Both the position numbers and the translations under genes were made by a program. Shown here piece by piece: positions 10,945 to 23,012 of a DNA stretch of 64,000 bases (positions are counted from its first letter, which is position 1; every line of letters begins with the position of its first letter). This DNA comes from Haemaphysalis longicornis. Taxonomy: Eukaryota > Arthropoda > Arachnida > Ixodida > Ixodidae. The notes beneath the pieces are model-generated. The model did no database searches and was not told where the DNA came from. It saw nothing but the letters and a program-made list of their open reading frames with translations. The DNA lies in assembly GCA_013339765.2 (NCBI GenBank), contig CM023448.1, positions 114,770,008-114,834,007 on the forward strand, read 5' to 3'.

Positions 10945-12270
10945 ACTGTTACCTAAATAATGCAGCTCATACACAGGATTTCCCAAAGAGGCTCAGAGAA
11001 AAGGACAGTATCCGCATGATACAGGCTATTCTCATAAGTCGAATTGCTCATGGAGCACCCTATCGAAGTCTGAAACCCGCTAAATTTGCAAGCGCAATGT
11101 TCTAATAGGACAAGCATTCAAAACAGCCCTCGCACTCCCCCCGAGAACTTCGACGGAGAAACTCCTCCAACTAGGAATATTTAACACCCGGGAAGAAACA
11201 CGTGAGGCCCATCAGACTTCCCGATCCCGCCGAATACGCCTGACCACCGCCGGCCGCTTCCCTTCGTCTCAGCTTGGCTACCCCGTTCCTTCTAAGCAGG
11301 ACCAGAAAACACGCATCCCACCCATCATCCGACAGAATATACGGGTAGCACTCATCCCCCGTAATACGCACCCCAAATACAACAAAGCAAGCTCGAACAG
11401 GATACATCCGCAAACGGCACCAACACCTGCCAACCACCAGAAACACAGACGTACCGCCATACCAGGACCAGCCGGCTCACGCAGCCAGTTTAACCGACGC
11501 AACAGGAAAAGAACTTTCGGCAGCGACCGTCCTAACAAAGTCAACGGAAACAGCGGAAGAAGCCGCGATTTCCCTCACGGCCACCACCATTGGAAAAGAG
11601 TACATCACCATCATCACCGACGCACAGACGGCGTGCCGCAACAACTTAAATGGAAGAATTTCAAAACCCGCACTGCACATACTGCCACGACACCCCCAAT
11701 TACCAAGCATAGAAATCGTATGGTCACCCGGACACACCACCCTTGAAGGAAACGAAGTGGATCATGCCGCAACCCGAGAACATTCACATGGGGTCGTATC
11801 AGAGAGGGAACCAAACCAATAGAGAGATTCATTTCCAAAGTCCATATGCCTCTTCACAAATACGCAGAAATATTGTCACAGTACAGACAGGCTCGTCGCA
11901 AATACCCAGCGCCGGACCACCGACTAGCCAAAGGCGCCACCGCGCTACGAAGACTTGAAACAAACACTTATCCTCACAACAGCATACTTCACGCCATGTA
12001 CCCGACACAATACACTGCCAACTGCAAATAGTGCCCGCAGACGGGCCCCCCTATACCACATCGTTCGGGAGTGCCCCCACACGCCGGAACTCACACCAAA
12101 CCCCAATCCCTCCTTTCAGCAGTGGGTGGAGATGCTGACCAGCCCTGACCTCTCCGACCAGCAAACGTTGGTGGAGAAAGCGAAGAACGCCGGTAGATCT
12201 ATTCCAAGGGATCCTGGACTGAGGTCTTCACTCACTGGGCGGGTGCCCTGCTGTTCAATAAAGTTTTTTC
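10945..12270 (+). pseudogene. 5'-truncated LINE: post-RT linker, RNase H and C-terminal part
   Basis: The + strand begins with a region containing A-F-K-T-A-L-A-L-P-P and T-S-T-E-K-L-L-Q-L-G-I, the linker downstream of the reverse transcriptase in RNase H-bearing LINEs. The RNase H end follows (W-S-P-G-H-T-T-L-E-G-N-E near 11720-11760), then the C-terminal tail to about 12240. An AATAAA at about 12258 marks the 3' end. Frameshifts and stops interrupt it and no reverse transcriptase is present. It lies between tRNA-Arg copies 1 and 2, whose flanks resemble each other, so it probably inserted into the spacer after they duplicated. Confidence 0.7.
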
Positions 12271-12316
12271 CTCCTCCACCTTCTCTTTACATAGACAAAA
12301 AACACAGGTGGGGAGC

Positions 12317-12329
12317 AAAAAAAAAAAAA
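12317..12329 (-). terminator. Pol III oligo-T terminator, tRNA copy 2
   Basis: A long A-run on the + strand lies about ten bases beyond the tRNA 3' end, giving an oligo-T stop on the - strand. Confidence 0.75.
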
Positions 12330-12338
12330 CGACCCGTT

Positions 12339-12411
12339 TACCCCCGGTGGGACTCGAACCCACAATCCCCAGTTTAGGAGACCGATGCCTTATCCATTAG
12401 GCCACGGGGGC
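12339..12411 (-). tRNA. tRNA-Arg (anticodon CCT), copy 2
   Basis: A 73-nt cloverleaf with the same acceptor, D-arm, anticodon CCT and T-arm as copies 3 and 4. One difference is T instead of C in the 3' strand of the anticodon stem, turning a G-C into a G-T pair, which should be tolerated. About 130 bp of 5' flank (to about 12548) is clearly homologous to the flank of copy 1, so the two arose by a local duplication that included flanks. Confidence 0.9.
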
Positions 12412-12758
12412 GCCCAGTGCGGTGGGCATCGAATCCCGGGAACGTCTCTTCGACAGAGCCAAAACAATTAGGATGGTACTCAAAAGAAAGTTTTCTAAAA
12501 CTTTAAACAGCTTTTCCGAGCGAAGGAAAACTTTCGAGGCTTTACGGGTCATTGAAGCGCAAAACGTTGGAAAACGAACAGGTCCCCGAAATATTACATA
12601 TACCCTACAAGATGTCCCTTTATATAACCTACGAAAAAATGCACTGAGTGCACAGCATAATAGATCTTTGCAACACAAAATGGAAAACAGTGAGAGCCAA
12701 TCACATTTACTTTTCCCTGCCTTTTCACTCGGGGCCCGCGTATGACTGCACCAGTATA

Positions 12759-13582
12759 CAGTCAAACCCGATTGTAGCGAAACCGGGATAGAACGAATTA
12801 TGCTACATATCGAACAAAAGCAAATCCGTTACGAAAATGCATGCGAAGCATATTCCTTATAACGAAGTTCCCATCGGATATACCGAACTCGGCGAGCCTA
12901 CAATTGCCACCGAAATGCATGGTCTCGGAGCGGCGATTAAGAGGCTGACTGGCCACGTTTCGAGATGTTGAGCCTCGTATGGAGCGACGTGATGCCAGAC
13001 ACCTTCCCTAACTGTTTTCGATGCACGGGATTGACGACGGAGCACATCCAGTCAGCGAGTCCGGACCAAGACGGCATCATTGGCGAACTGCATGAAAAGC
13101 TCGCCAACCTTCCAGAGGCTGTGCCTCTGGAAGATTGGTGAGCTCTTGGCCAGCTGGGCTGCTGAAACCGCTGCATAGACTGAAAATGTCCCAAGGGGCA
13201 TCCTTAGTCTCTTCGGTGCTTTAATGAAGGTGAATGGAGCGCTTTCGCCAGTCGGTGTGCTCTGCCAATATTACTTCGATATTGAAGGACACGGACTTGA
13301 ACTTGAGCAAACGACGCCCCCGCCAAAACGAAAGTGAAAACAAAAATCCCCGCTCTTTTGTCAAATAGGCAGTTAAGGCGGAAAGTAGCTTTAGTGCATG
13401 CAATAAATGGATTGTTTTGTGTGAGGTTATAGCATAATTTATGCGTTTGTTTCTCTCTGTGGGAATGGCACGGGAGATCCCGCGTATTGCGCACTCTTAA
13501 CAAAAAATTCGTTATAGATGGGTTCGGCTATATCGAACTAACCGCGGTGCATACTACAGTCCGCTATAACCGGGTTTGACTG
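12759..13582. mobile_element. pogo/Tigger-like element, 824 bp
   Basis: Left end CAGTCAAACCCGATTGTAGCG and right end (reverse complement CAGTCAAACCCGGTTATAGCG) are inverted repeats flanked by TA at 12757-12758 and 13583-13584. The element still contains the C-terminal end of a transposase on the + strand. It is an internally deleted, non-autonomous derivative. Confidence 0.8.
12970..13140 (+). pseudogene. C-terminal remnant of a pogo/Tigger transposase
   Basis: One open + strand stretch of about 56 codons ends at TGA 13138-13140. It contains W-S-D-V-M-P-D-T-F-P-N-C-F-R-C-T-G-L, resembling the W-x-x-V-x-x-x-T-I-x-N-C-F-x-x-A-G signature near the end of pogo/Tigger transposases, after the DDE catalytic core. 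The DNA-binding domains and catalytic aspartates are missing. Its position inside the TA-flanked element supports the assignment. Confidence 0.65.
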
Positions 13583-13977
13583 TAGCTCGCTGTCCCGGTA
13601 GTATCCTAGTTTGGCTCCCAGCACAATGCAGGAGTGGTGTCCTACGTAACATTAATGAAGGCTGCAGGGGTTGGTATCCCTTCCCCATGCCAACACTCCA
13701 GGCACTTCCCCGAATTCACAAAACTACCTTTTACCCCGCGAAACTGTCTCAGCTACCACCTAAACACTTTCTCTGTGCATACATACAAAAAACAGCAACG
13801 CCATCTGCATTAGCCAAAAGTGTCGTCTGATTCATGCAGACTGAATCGTTCGTTGGCGTGATTTCAGATAATACACCTAGACGGACCTTTGATGTATATG
13901 CAAAACATTATGCGACTGAGGGCAACCCCTGGCGCATTGAACGTTGCACCTAAATTGCGGCGATTAATTTCCTTTCA

Positions 13978-14056
13978 CGTTAAGGGTCCCCAGGTGGTTA
14001 AAAGAAATCCGGAGCCCTCCACTACGGTGCGCCTGATAACCTAGATGTAGCATTGG
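13978..14056 (+). mobile_element. tRNA-derived SINE, 3' fragment
   Basis: The stretch from GTTAAGGGTCCCCAGGTGG to GGCGCGTTAAACCGTAAA matches the 3' half of the full SINE at 48406-48715 (TTAAAGATCCCTAGGTGG..., GGGGCGTTAAACCCTA). No tRNA-like head is present. Confidence 0.6.
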
Positions 14057-15344
14057 CGCGTTAAACCGTAAATTCAGTCAAGCTCTTGTTCACGATCCAC
14101 CGCGTAGTGCAATTCCGCTACGCCGGGGCGACGCCTCCTCTAACAACGGATCCCACGATAAAATTACAACATTGTCTCGTGTGACGTGTGACACAGTCAT
14201 AGCCCTTTTTCGGATCTTTCTGCATGTCTGCCACACCAGTCTACACGGCGTCGCAGAACTCGAGTATACAGCTCGCCTTACAAATGTCAGGAAAAAATGT
14301 TCCGCCTCTAATTCCGCATATTTGAAGCACGATTCTGCACTATTTCCTGAACCACACTGTGTAGTCTGTTTGCAAGAGCCCTCATAAAGATTTGTAGCAT
14401 ACGTAAGTTAGTAAAATTGACCGGTACGACTTTACAAGTTTCAGTTTCTCGTGGCAGAAACCCGGGCAGGACCCAGCAGTTCTCGTCCAAGACGCCGAGC
14501 GAATGCGTCAGGAAAGGCAGGCGTGCAGCATAAAGCTCAGTCTTCGTGTAACAAAAAAAAAACCACAACGCAGGCATCGAAACTTCACGATGGATGATAA
14601 GGTGCCAGTGTTCAATGGGAACCCTCCCTCCCCTAATGTGTGCTGTAAAGGATTAGGTTTGCAGCTGCCCTCGAAAGGGAGGAGGCTGCTTTGACGTCAT
14701 TCCACGGCTAGCGCATGCGTGAGGCTAGGCAGGACCCAGCAGTTGTCCCCCAAGACACCGAGCGCATGCGTCAGGGCCCAGCATTTGCCGCCAGAGAAGC
14801 CCAGTGCAAGCGACAAGCCCGCAGAGTGAACGAGGGACGTTTCATACCCTCCCCCATCAGCAGGCGTTCCGGTTTACAACAGCTTCGCTGGACATCCACT
14901 TTCGCAGGGCAAGATGGCGTACAAGTTTTTGTATTTCTTTTCACTTTACATCTCCGCAAAGTGGCTTGTGTAGAGTTTTACTTATACTTCTCTTGCCACT
15001 CCTGCTTGGGCTTTCTAAGCCTGCAGTATTTAATAAATAAATACTAAAGAAAATAAATAAATAAATAAATGATGGAGATAGTTTTTTTAATATCATACTC
15101 TGCATGATACATATTCATCAGAACGGGCGTGATATCGTAGTTGAACGGGTTAGAAAATGTTGGGCTTAACCCGCCAGGACGTGGTGATTTTGCCCTAATG
15201 AATATTGTAACAGCGGAGCTGTTGTAGCTAACCGTAATGTGAGGCGCGGAACGCGGAACGCGTTAATAATACCAAGAAAAGGCCGAGCGCTCGTAACCGC
15301 GTTCCTCGCGGCGACCGCTGACCGTCCCTAGCACACGCAGTGGC
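14057..15344. other. unassigned, with a 48-bp direct repeat and an (AAAT)n tract
   Basis: A 48-bp segment beginning GGCAGGACCCAGCAGTT occurs at 14465-14512 and again at 14728-14775 with few substitutions. An (AAAT)n tract at 15050-15070 may be a retroposon tail. No gene is recognised. Confidence 0.5.
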
Positions 15345-16580
15345 TTTAGCAATGGAATGGAATAGATTACTTTATTAGAAGGAGGAGGCCAAGAGACTCT
15401 GTTGTGGGATATAGGAACAAGGGTATGAAGATCGTTCATATAAAGCTTTTTCACTGCACTTTGAGCGTTCACTTAAGCACGTTATGTCTGGTTACGCCCA
15501 TAGGGGTACCATACGCATGGTTGTGGTCTGAGACCATGATCATCAGGGTATCCGTAAGGAGCCATTCGAAAGCCACAAAAGCTGCGCTTTAGGAGTAATC
15601 TAAAGAGGTGGTGACGATCCGCCATCATACTACTTTATAGAGACCTGTTTTTGGAACGAATTCTGTAAGTTGCTGTAAGATTTGGGGGTTGTTTCTGACA
15701 TACTGAACGTGTTCTGCAGAAGTCGTCGGGCGTACTTGCACCGTGAGGAACTGGCCGTGGTCAGTTGAGTGAGCTGAACATTCCCAGATGAGATGGAAAA
15801 GGTTGGGTGTGTTGTTATTGCCACAGTAGGGGCACCGAGGACTATTAGGGTGCCTGGGTGTTGTCCACTTGGAGATGGCATCCGGAGTGTAGGCCGAGTC
15901 AACGTAGGCGTTATTTGCGAAAATTTCTCCTGTTCTTGGCAAGGACTGCAGCGGAGCAAGAAAACCAGGTCGTAAGGCGTCGGAAAGCCGTTGCCGGCTT
16001 AGGTTCATAATTCGACGGTATTTTTGCTGCCAGTCCAGTTCGCATGCCTGTTGTGGGTAGGGTTGTTCCGGGGTGGACGCGAGAACTATGGGGGGATTGT
16101 GTAAACACTCCCGGACAGCATTATGCACCGACTGGTTTCCGTCCTCTCCATGTGTGCGAGCAGGAGTCCAGATCTCGAAGCCATCGTTAGTGCGATCTCG
16201 GGTGGCCGTAGAATTGGGTGAGAAGTTCCTATTCCATTCTCGTAGAGCGACATTGGAGTCAGTGATGACGCGGGACGTGTTGGTGGTGATAAATGAGGAC
16301 GCATTTTGTGTGGCCTGAGTGGCGGCGCGGATTCCGAAAGGCTTGACTTCATTAGTGAGGCCGTATCCGTTTGTGATGTTGCTAGAGCCATTCATCTGGG
16401 GGATGTCAGGGCAGGTCCAGGCAGGTCCAGGAAGGTCCAGGCTGTTGTGCCGTTCATTGCGGCGTCGGTGAGAATGTCGATTTCATCCTGAGATTTGTCG
16501 TTGGCGACAGTGCGAACATGTTGTTCCTGCACGGCGCGGTTACGCCGAGAAATGGGTCGGCCTCTGAGGTGGCCCAAGGC
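15345..16580 (-). pseudogene. 5'-truncated LINE: RNase H and C-terminal zinc-binding part
   Basis: Read on the - strand from about 16580: an RNase H region with I-L-T-D-A-A-M-N-G (first catalytic Asp) and V-I-T-D-S-N-V-A-L, then a 256-codon open frame (16395-15625). That frame ends in a C-terminal domain with C-P-Y-C-G ... F-H-L-I-W-E-C, the zinc-binding tail found after RNase H in this LINE group. Downstream an AATAAA (on the - strand near 15372) precedes ATTCC-type repeats. No reverse transcriptase is present, so the copy is 5'-truncated, and a frame change separates the first RNase H motif from the rest. Confidence 0.65.
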
Positions 16581-16717
16581 CGGTCGCTCCCAGGGTGGAA
16601 TAGTAGGTGGAATTGTGTCCGCATTGAAAGTGCAGTTTAATGTTTCCTACTTCAAAATAGATTGTCCTTGAGGTACGTATTCAAGGTGCTTTTGAAAGCG
16701 AAGCGTCGTCTCCTCTT

Positions 16718-16900
16718 CTATCCTGGCCGCGGTGGATGCTTTTTAGATGGAGGAGAAAAGCAAGAGTGCCCGTGGGTTGATGTTTCGGCGCACGTTAAAG
16801 ACCCCCATGGGCTCCAAATTCACCCGGAGACCCCAAATGCGGCGCGCCTCATAGCCGGGCCAGGTGTATCTTCGGTACGTCAAACCCCATAATTTATCAT
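16718..16900 (+). mobile_element. tRNA-derived SINE, headless copy
   Basis: It begins CTGGCCGCGGTGGATGC, contains GATGGAGGAGAAAAGCAAGA and CGGCGCACGTTAAAGA, and ends TCAAACCCCATAA, matching the body of the SINE at 48406-48715 after the tRNA-like part. Confidence 0.65.
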
Positions 16901-18337
16901 TGTAATACCTAGACTTGAAACAAAGCAACATGCCCTTTGTCGCCTCCTCTCCATCGACCTTCGTCGCCTGAGCATCTAACATGTCAATGTTTCTTCTGTT
17001 AGGAGTCGGTAGATATGGCTTCTCTTTGGACTTGCCGTCTGCACCCTGATATTTAACGTTGCTATTAAATATCCCCCCAGTAGCACTCACGAATGAAGGT
17101 TGAAAGCCAGTCGCATAGTTGTTGCCTTCTTCCTTGAGGACTATGCCAGTTACCTCCAACCACAGCTGAGGGCTCTGGCCGAGGTTGCTACGCAGACGTT
17201 GTCCCTATGGTCACCCGGTCGTGGCAAAAGCTTGTGCGCGGCTTGAACAACGCCATTTGTACCAAGTTCAACTTATGGGTGTCGAAAGCTTTGAGGGAGA
17301 ACTGCTGTGCTTGCAGTCGCCGCCGCTGTTGCCTAAGGTCCCGTGTCCTGAACTGCTGCTTCCACCTTGACCACATCCAGCAGGTGCTCGGTAAGTTTTT
17401 GGCGGCCGATAGACACTGTGAATGTTTGCGCACATGCGAACGCATTGCGCGATTGAATGGTCGAAACTATGGCCCCTCGAAAAGCGGAGAACTTTGCCCT
17501 TTTTGCGTACATTACCTGTTCCCAGACAGCGCCAGCATTGCATCACCCTGCCCGCCGCTACTTAGAGGCGGCATGCGAATTATAGGAGTGAAATCCTCCA
17601 CTTTCACTCCACTCGCCGGCCATGCGAATTAGAGGAGTCAAGTCCTCCACTTTCACTTCTGTCTTCATCGCCAGCGTCACCGCCCACGTCGTAGACCCCT
17701 TCCCTCGTCATGGACTCCCAGAACACGCCATGATTTCTCGGAAACTTCAATGTCTGCCAAACGTAGAAGTGCATTTCGGACCTCTTCATCGTCAACACCG
17801 GGCAGCAACAACTTCAGCCTGACCTGGTCCTGTGGTATACCAATACACAACGGCGCCCCTCACTACCTCTCCCCCTGCAGCGACTTTTTTTGTAACCTCG
17901 GCACTCTTGAAGGTCACCGCCCCCACACACCGTCGATGTGGTACTACTCCGTGGAATCACATCGGAGAGCATACCAGCACAGGTGAGCATGCCCCTGAAA
18001 TCCTCGACGCGGAACGCTTTGGCTTTCACGTTGCCGTGAAGAAAAACCGTATTCAAAGCAATGGCACTTGTCGGCAGTTGATGCAAAATAACTTGGTACT
18101 AGCTTTCCTTCGTTCCCATCTTCTTACGCGGCGAAGGAGGTCCGCTATCGCCGCTGCATCAGAGCTCATGATACCGCGTTCGTTCAGTGTTGTTGCAGTA
18201 GTGGAAATTTTAGCCAACAGAGGCGCGCGGCTCCTGGCTCCCGAAAAACCGTAGGGTTAGTCTCCAAGCCCGGAAACGTTGTTTCTCCTACCACCCGCAA
18301 AAGAATTAGGAGCGAAGCAAAAAAAAAAAAAATACTA
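16901..18337. other. unassigned, with a 36-bp direct repeat
   Basis: Open frames of up to 141 codons (17207-17632, 17832-18254, 17159-16743) show no recognised motif. A 36-bp sequence starting ATGCGAATTA is directly repeated at 17573-17608 and 17622-17657. The last 100 bp (GAGGCGC...CGGCTCCCGAAAA, GTAGGGTTAG) resemble the region just left of tRNA-Arg copy 4, so the tRNA duplication included 3' flank. Confidence 0.45.
18319..18332 (-). terminator. Pol III oligo-T terminator, tRNA copy 3
   Basis: An A-run of about 14 on the + strand lies six bases beyond the tRNA 3' end. Confidence 0.75.
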
Positions 18338-18410
18338 CACCCCCGGTGGGACTCGAACCCACAATCCCCGGTTTAGGAGACCGATGCCTTATCCATTAGG
18401 CCACGGGGGC
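18338..18410 (-). tRNA. tRNA-Arg (anticodon CCT), copy 3
   Basis: A 73-nt cloverleaf with all stems intact: D-stem GCCT/AGGC, anticodon stem TCGGT/ACCGG, loop CTCCTAA, T-arm GTGGG/CCCAC. Together with copy 4 it represents the best version of the family. An oligo-T stop follows immediately. Confidence 0.93.
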
Positions 18411-20037
18411 AGACGGTTCCTACGTGCCGAAAAGTCATTTTTAAAATTTTCAATTGTCCTAGGTAAAGTCCATGGACACACGGGTTTCAAATGACTTCAT
18501 CACCTTCGCGATGACACAGGTTTAAATATATGAAGTGCAACAAGGTCATCAAGAAATGGCAGGCATCCAAAGAAGAAGAAAGTGAATGGCTTTAATGGTG
18601 ACGGTGATGTTATCCGAGCCGTTGTGTCTGGCTTGCTACGCCAGATGTCGAGAGAAAAGACAGAACCATTACAACATTCTTCATTACATCTACAATGTTT
18701 TGTCACAAAATCTGTCCAGTCCTGTACTACACAGAAACACCAAAGAGCTTTCGTTGCCCGTGTATCGTGACTAGGACTCGACCAAGGACCCAAAACACTC
18801 CTGAGATCAATGCCTCATTAAGCGGCCTGCCCTAAGATGATACGAGTGTCTGCGTGGGCCCCAGTTCCTTTGAGCCCACACATAAGACATGCTCGATATA
18901 TTTCGTGCGTCGCATTTGTAAAATAGGGTGAATATTCCTGCTGGATTTTCGCGCAGGTTATGTCCTGCCCGTGAAACCCCAATTCGACCGCCGTCAATGT
19001 GTGATGACGTCCTCACGCTTGCAAAGCTTAGGTGACATCCCGAAGCTGAATTAGGGTCGATTAGATGCAGAGGTGCGTACTGCTGTATTGCATCAGACAG
19101 CACGGATAGTTGTGTTTTCCAGGCCATCAAAGTTGCGAATACTGCCGCATCTTTTGTCGTGAATGAGGTTGACAGCGCTTAAAAATAGAAGCTGTGGGCA
19201 GACAAGGCCACTTTGTCCGCTACAATGTGGCCGGAGGCTCCGCAGTGCGCAGGAAGCCACTGCAATTCCTAGCTGTGCCCACTTTGTATTGCTTGTAGGT
19301 GGCAGAAAAATTATTTCCCAGGTCATGTGCTGTACTGCTAGCGATATCAAGCTCTCGAGTGGTGATCGGGAATCTGTGAAGACGGCCGACTGATTGGCTG
19401 GTTGCTTTAAAATATATTGTACAGCGGCGCGAAGTCTGGCCAGCTCACCAGCTGCCGTAGATGTCTTGAAGCTAAGCCGAGCGCTGACAGTAGTGTACGC
19501 CAAAGGGATCCAGTTCACTGCCGCCGGTCATGTAGCCGTCACTCAGCCATTAGAGTACACGTGAGTGTGCGCTCCATAGTTGGTAATGTGTTCCAAGGCG
19601 AAGAAATTTAGAACCGACGCCGGTATGCATGCCTCCCACCTAAAACCAGGCACAGCATTTCTAGGGAGTATCCACGGAGGGAAGGAGGAGAGGCAGGCTC
19701 TGCTACACCACGAAGGCATAAACGGCAGTTAGAGGATGCTCAGACTGCTTTGCCGCAGCGTCCAGTCGCGTGCGAAGTAGTTTCATTGTCTGCTAATCGG
19801 GGAACGGAAGTTTTCTGCTCTCTTTTATGGTGCCTACTGTAGAGGTACTCTTCGGAACATGAAGACAGATTTGTATTAGTTCGCCCTGCAGTCCCTCTAG
19901 GATTTAAATTTTCTTCAGATAGAGGAGTCGAGGAACTGAGGTTGTAGTGGAGTAGGTCATAGGAAAGTGCGCCATATAACCTTGAAAGAGAGCTGACGCA
20001 CCATCCATTAGGGCTGTTGTGGAACATGCCGTAAATA

Positions 20038-23012
20038 CAGTGAAAGCTCGTTAATCCGGATATCTAGGGAGTAAAAAATGTACGAATTTTCAGAATTCCT
20101 AATTATCGAATGAACAGTAAAAACAGCTCAGTTACCCATCTTTTATGCAGCCCTTTACTTTGCGGGGAAGTCGGTGATGCTAATTTGTCTTCTGGCGGAT
20201 AGCTGGGCGTAAAGAACAAGTGTTGGGACGTGCGACAATCCGTGCAGAGTAAGAGTATTGCATTGAGCATCATAGCAGAAATATTCCTGAACAGCGAGAG
20301 CATTCCTACCTTCTTACACAGTAGGACCCGCCCCGGCTGTTTACAGTAAGGTAACGTAAGGGATTTATTGAAATAGAAAGCGGAAAAGGAATGGACTGGG
20401 GATATTTTGAACTCATTTGGGAGTTCAGCATGCAGCCCAGTCCGAGGGAAGGGGAGAGGGGAAATGAAGGGCGATAGGTTAGAACAAATGGGGACAGAGA
20501 AAGAGGGAGAGAAAGAAAGAGATAAAGAGTGCGTAAGGCTGGCCAGCAGGCATTGGGCTACAGCCGTTTGATGAGGTCGGTAACCTCGAAGAAGGCCAGG
20601 ACAAGTCGGAATGCCTCCCGCCTGATGGAGTTGGGGCCCGTCGGGAAAAGCAGGTCCATCAGGGTGTGGTTGGGCAGCCCAAGACGCTTGAGTGCGGCCC
20701 CAAGCTCTGCTCTCGGGGCGTCGTGCTGGCGTCTAAAGCACAGCAGGTGCTCCGGGGCCTCGGGCACTGGGCAGTCAGCACATGTGGGCGACGACCGGCG
20801 GCCTTAACGGTGCAAGCGGGCTGCCACATTGCAGCAATCGAGCCGCATGCGGAGGAGTATGGAGCGGGCGTCCCTGCTAATGCGGCCAGGCAGGACCTGT
20901 GGAGCTTGGCCGCTGATGACCCTGGAAACCGGGTGCGTCGTCTCCACCTCCCGCGCCAGGATGGGTTGTGCGGCGTCGAAGGGCTTGAGGTCGCGACAAG
21001 CAGGGATCCCCTCCTGGCGACAAGCACCTCTGTGCAGGGCGTCAGCCACTTCATTGCCGATGATGCCGACATGAGATGGCAACTAGTGTAGCCGTCGGTC
21101 ACAAACACGGGACTCAACCAGGTGAAGCTTCGCAGCCAACGACCGCTCCACGTAGCCGCTGGAGCTCGATGGCTGTCCCGCCGCTCGCAGCCGCAAGAGA
21201 GCGAGCCTGAAGTCGGTGGTGGTGACTGCCCCTGAATCTGGTTGCCCTTCTCCAGGAGCAGGTCTGCAGCAAGGTACAGCTCGGCCAGCTCTGCATGAGT
21301 GGAGAAGGTGGGGAAGGGCAGGCAGTACACTCGATTGGTGCCAAGCTCCATGGCCGTGCTAGCGGCTCCAGCTCTGCCCATGTACCGTTGTACGGACCCG
21401 TCTGTGTAGAGCTCAGGAGGTCGGTCGTCTCGTCCTGCAGCAGGCCACCAACCTCCTTATGGATAGCTTTGTTGGTGTTGACCGCTTGCTACGAATACCC
21501 GGGAGCGTGGTTCTGTTGCGAAGAGCTCGTCCGGTGCCAGGTGGTGATGTTCTAGAGGGGGGACGTTGCGGCAGCTGATGTTACTCACGTAGATGGACGC
21601 CAGCATGCCCCATCATTTGGGAGGAGTGGCTGCGGTAGCGCTGCAGAAGGGCTGCCCCCCATTCGGTGTGTTTGGAGCTGGTTGGATGTGGGGCAGCCCC
21701 CGTCTGCAGGGCTCGCAACTAGATGGTCCAGTTGCCGGCATTGTGTAGGTAGCCGGAAGCAGGGGAAGTGTCTGGGAGGCCCAGGCAGAGGCGATATGGC
21801 CCGGCGCTGGTCCATCTCCAGCTTCTTCCACCACAGTGGTTGCCGGTGTACCAGTGTCAGAGCATACAGGACGGCCGAGGACGCCATTCCATGAAACACT
21901 CGCAGGGCCATGGAGTGCGAGTAGTCCTAGCCTCGTGCCAGCAGCCTCGGCACGCCCCGCTGGACTCCCACCGTGCGCTGCTGGAGTGCCCTCACCGCTG
22001 GGATCCAGGTCAGCCGGCAGTTAATGAGGAGCCCCAGGTATTCTTGGGCACCATGGGAGCGGCCGCTCAGGGTGGGGGGGGGGGAGGGGGGTGTCCTGCG
22101 TGTCTCGTAGCCGCGTGGGTGGTACAGCATGGCCTTTGTCTTGGTCTCGGAGAGCTGCAGGCCACGGCTTCTCAGGAAGTCTGCGACCACCCGCAGCACC
22201 TCCTGGAGGCACGCCTTCACCTTGGACAGCTGTCTTGTTGGCCCGTGCATCCAGATTGCGACGTCGTCCGCGTAGACTGCAACTCCCACTGGATACCGGA
22301 GCCCAGCGGGAATGCAGTCTGGCCGGGGAGAGAGCACCAAGTTGAACAGGAACGGGCTCAGCACGCACCCCTGGGACACCCCAGAGCGGACGTCTCGTGG
22401 GCTACTGGTCGCCCTGCCGACCTTTACCCGAAGGGTCCGGCCAGACTGAAACACCCGTATATACCTTCTCAGATGTCCCACGACGACCATCCCATCCAAG
22501 GATTCCAGGATGGGGATGTGGGGGACAGAGTTGAACGTCTAACTAATGTCAAGGAAGACGAGGTAGGCCACCTCGTCGTCGTGGAGCGCCTGCTCCAACA
22601 GGGAGACGACGTCCCCCAGTAAGCCAGCGGTGCAGCAGTGCCGCCGGAAACCACTGTGCTGCTTTGGGAAGACGTCGCGCTCGTCAGCTATCCACTGCAG
22701 GTGGGCCAGGACAGTGCTTTCCATGAGCTTGCCGGCCGCCGACATGAGAGTAAGGCAGTTTACGGCCCGCTATGTACGCTTGCATCTTCCCTACTGCACG
22801 GGGGGGAGCGGAGATGAGTGAAGGGCGGCACGTGGCGGCTCACGTTTCGAGAAAGGGTCTGTGCGATTTTTGAGTGGTGCGCGCGTAAATTTTCGTTGAA
22901 ACAACAAACGTCCGCGTCCATAGATCCGGGACATTTTTGAAGGGAGGAAGTAGAAACAACGAATTATCCGGATTTTTGAATTATTGGAGACCGAATTCCC
23001 GAGGAGTTACTG
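20038..23012. mobile_element. pogo/Tigger-like element interrupted by a LINE
   Basis: Left end CAGTGAAAGCTCGTTAATCCG (preceded by TA at 20036-20037) and right end (reverse complement CAGTAACTCCTCGGGAATTCG) are diverged inverted repeats. Both ends continue into a shared subterminal TCCGGAT/ATCCGGA motif. The right flank has TG instead of TA, one substitution from the expected duplication. Removing the LINE at 20345-22753 leaves about 560 bp, a MITE-sized element with no transposase frame seen. Confidence 0.65.
20345..22753 (-). pseudogene. 5'-truncated LINE with RT (YADD) and RNase H
   Basis: Read on the - strand from about 22753: L-M-S-A-A-G-K-L-M-E-S begins the RT at the position where related proteins have S-x-x-G-K. 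A stop precedes G-V-S-Q-G-C-V-L-S-P-F-L-F-N and V-Y-A-D-D-V-A-I-W (YADD intact, codons at 22274-22263). RNase H follows with T-D-G-S near 21390, T-H-A-E-L-A-E-L near 21300, and S-H-V-G-I-I-G-N-E-V-A-D-A-L near 21070. The C-terminal C-A-D-C ... H-L-L-C lies near 20785-20730 and the stop is at about 20558. An AATAAA on the - strand lies near 20370. Frames change several times. A 10-bp flanking repeat with one mismatch (20335-20344, 22754-22763) suggests the target duplication. Confidence 0.75.

Noticed and set aside
21768..22622. A 284-codon + frame
   Set aside because: It is antisense to the reverse transcriptase with an intact YADD motif; the - strand is the coding one.
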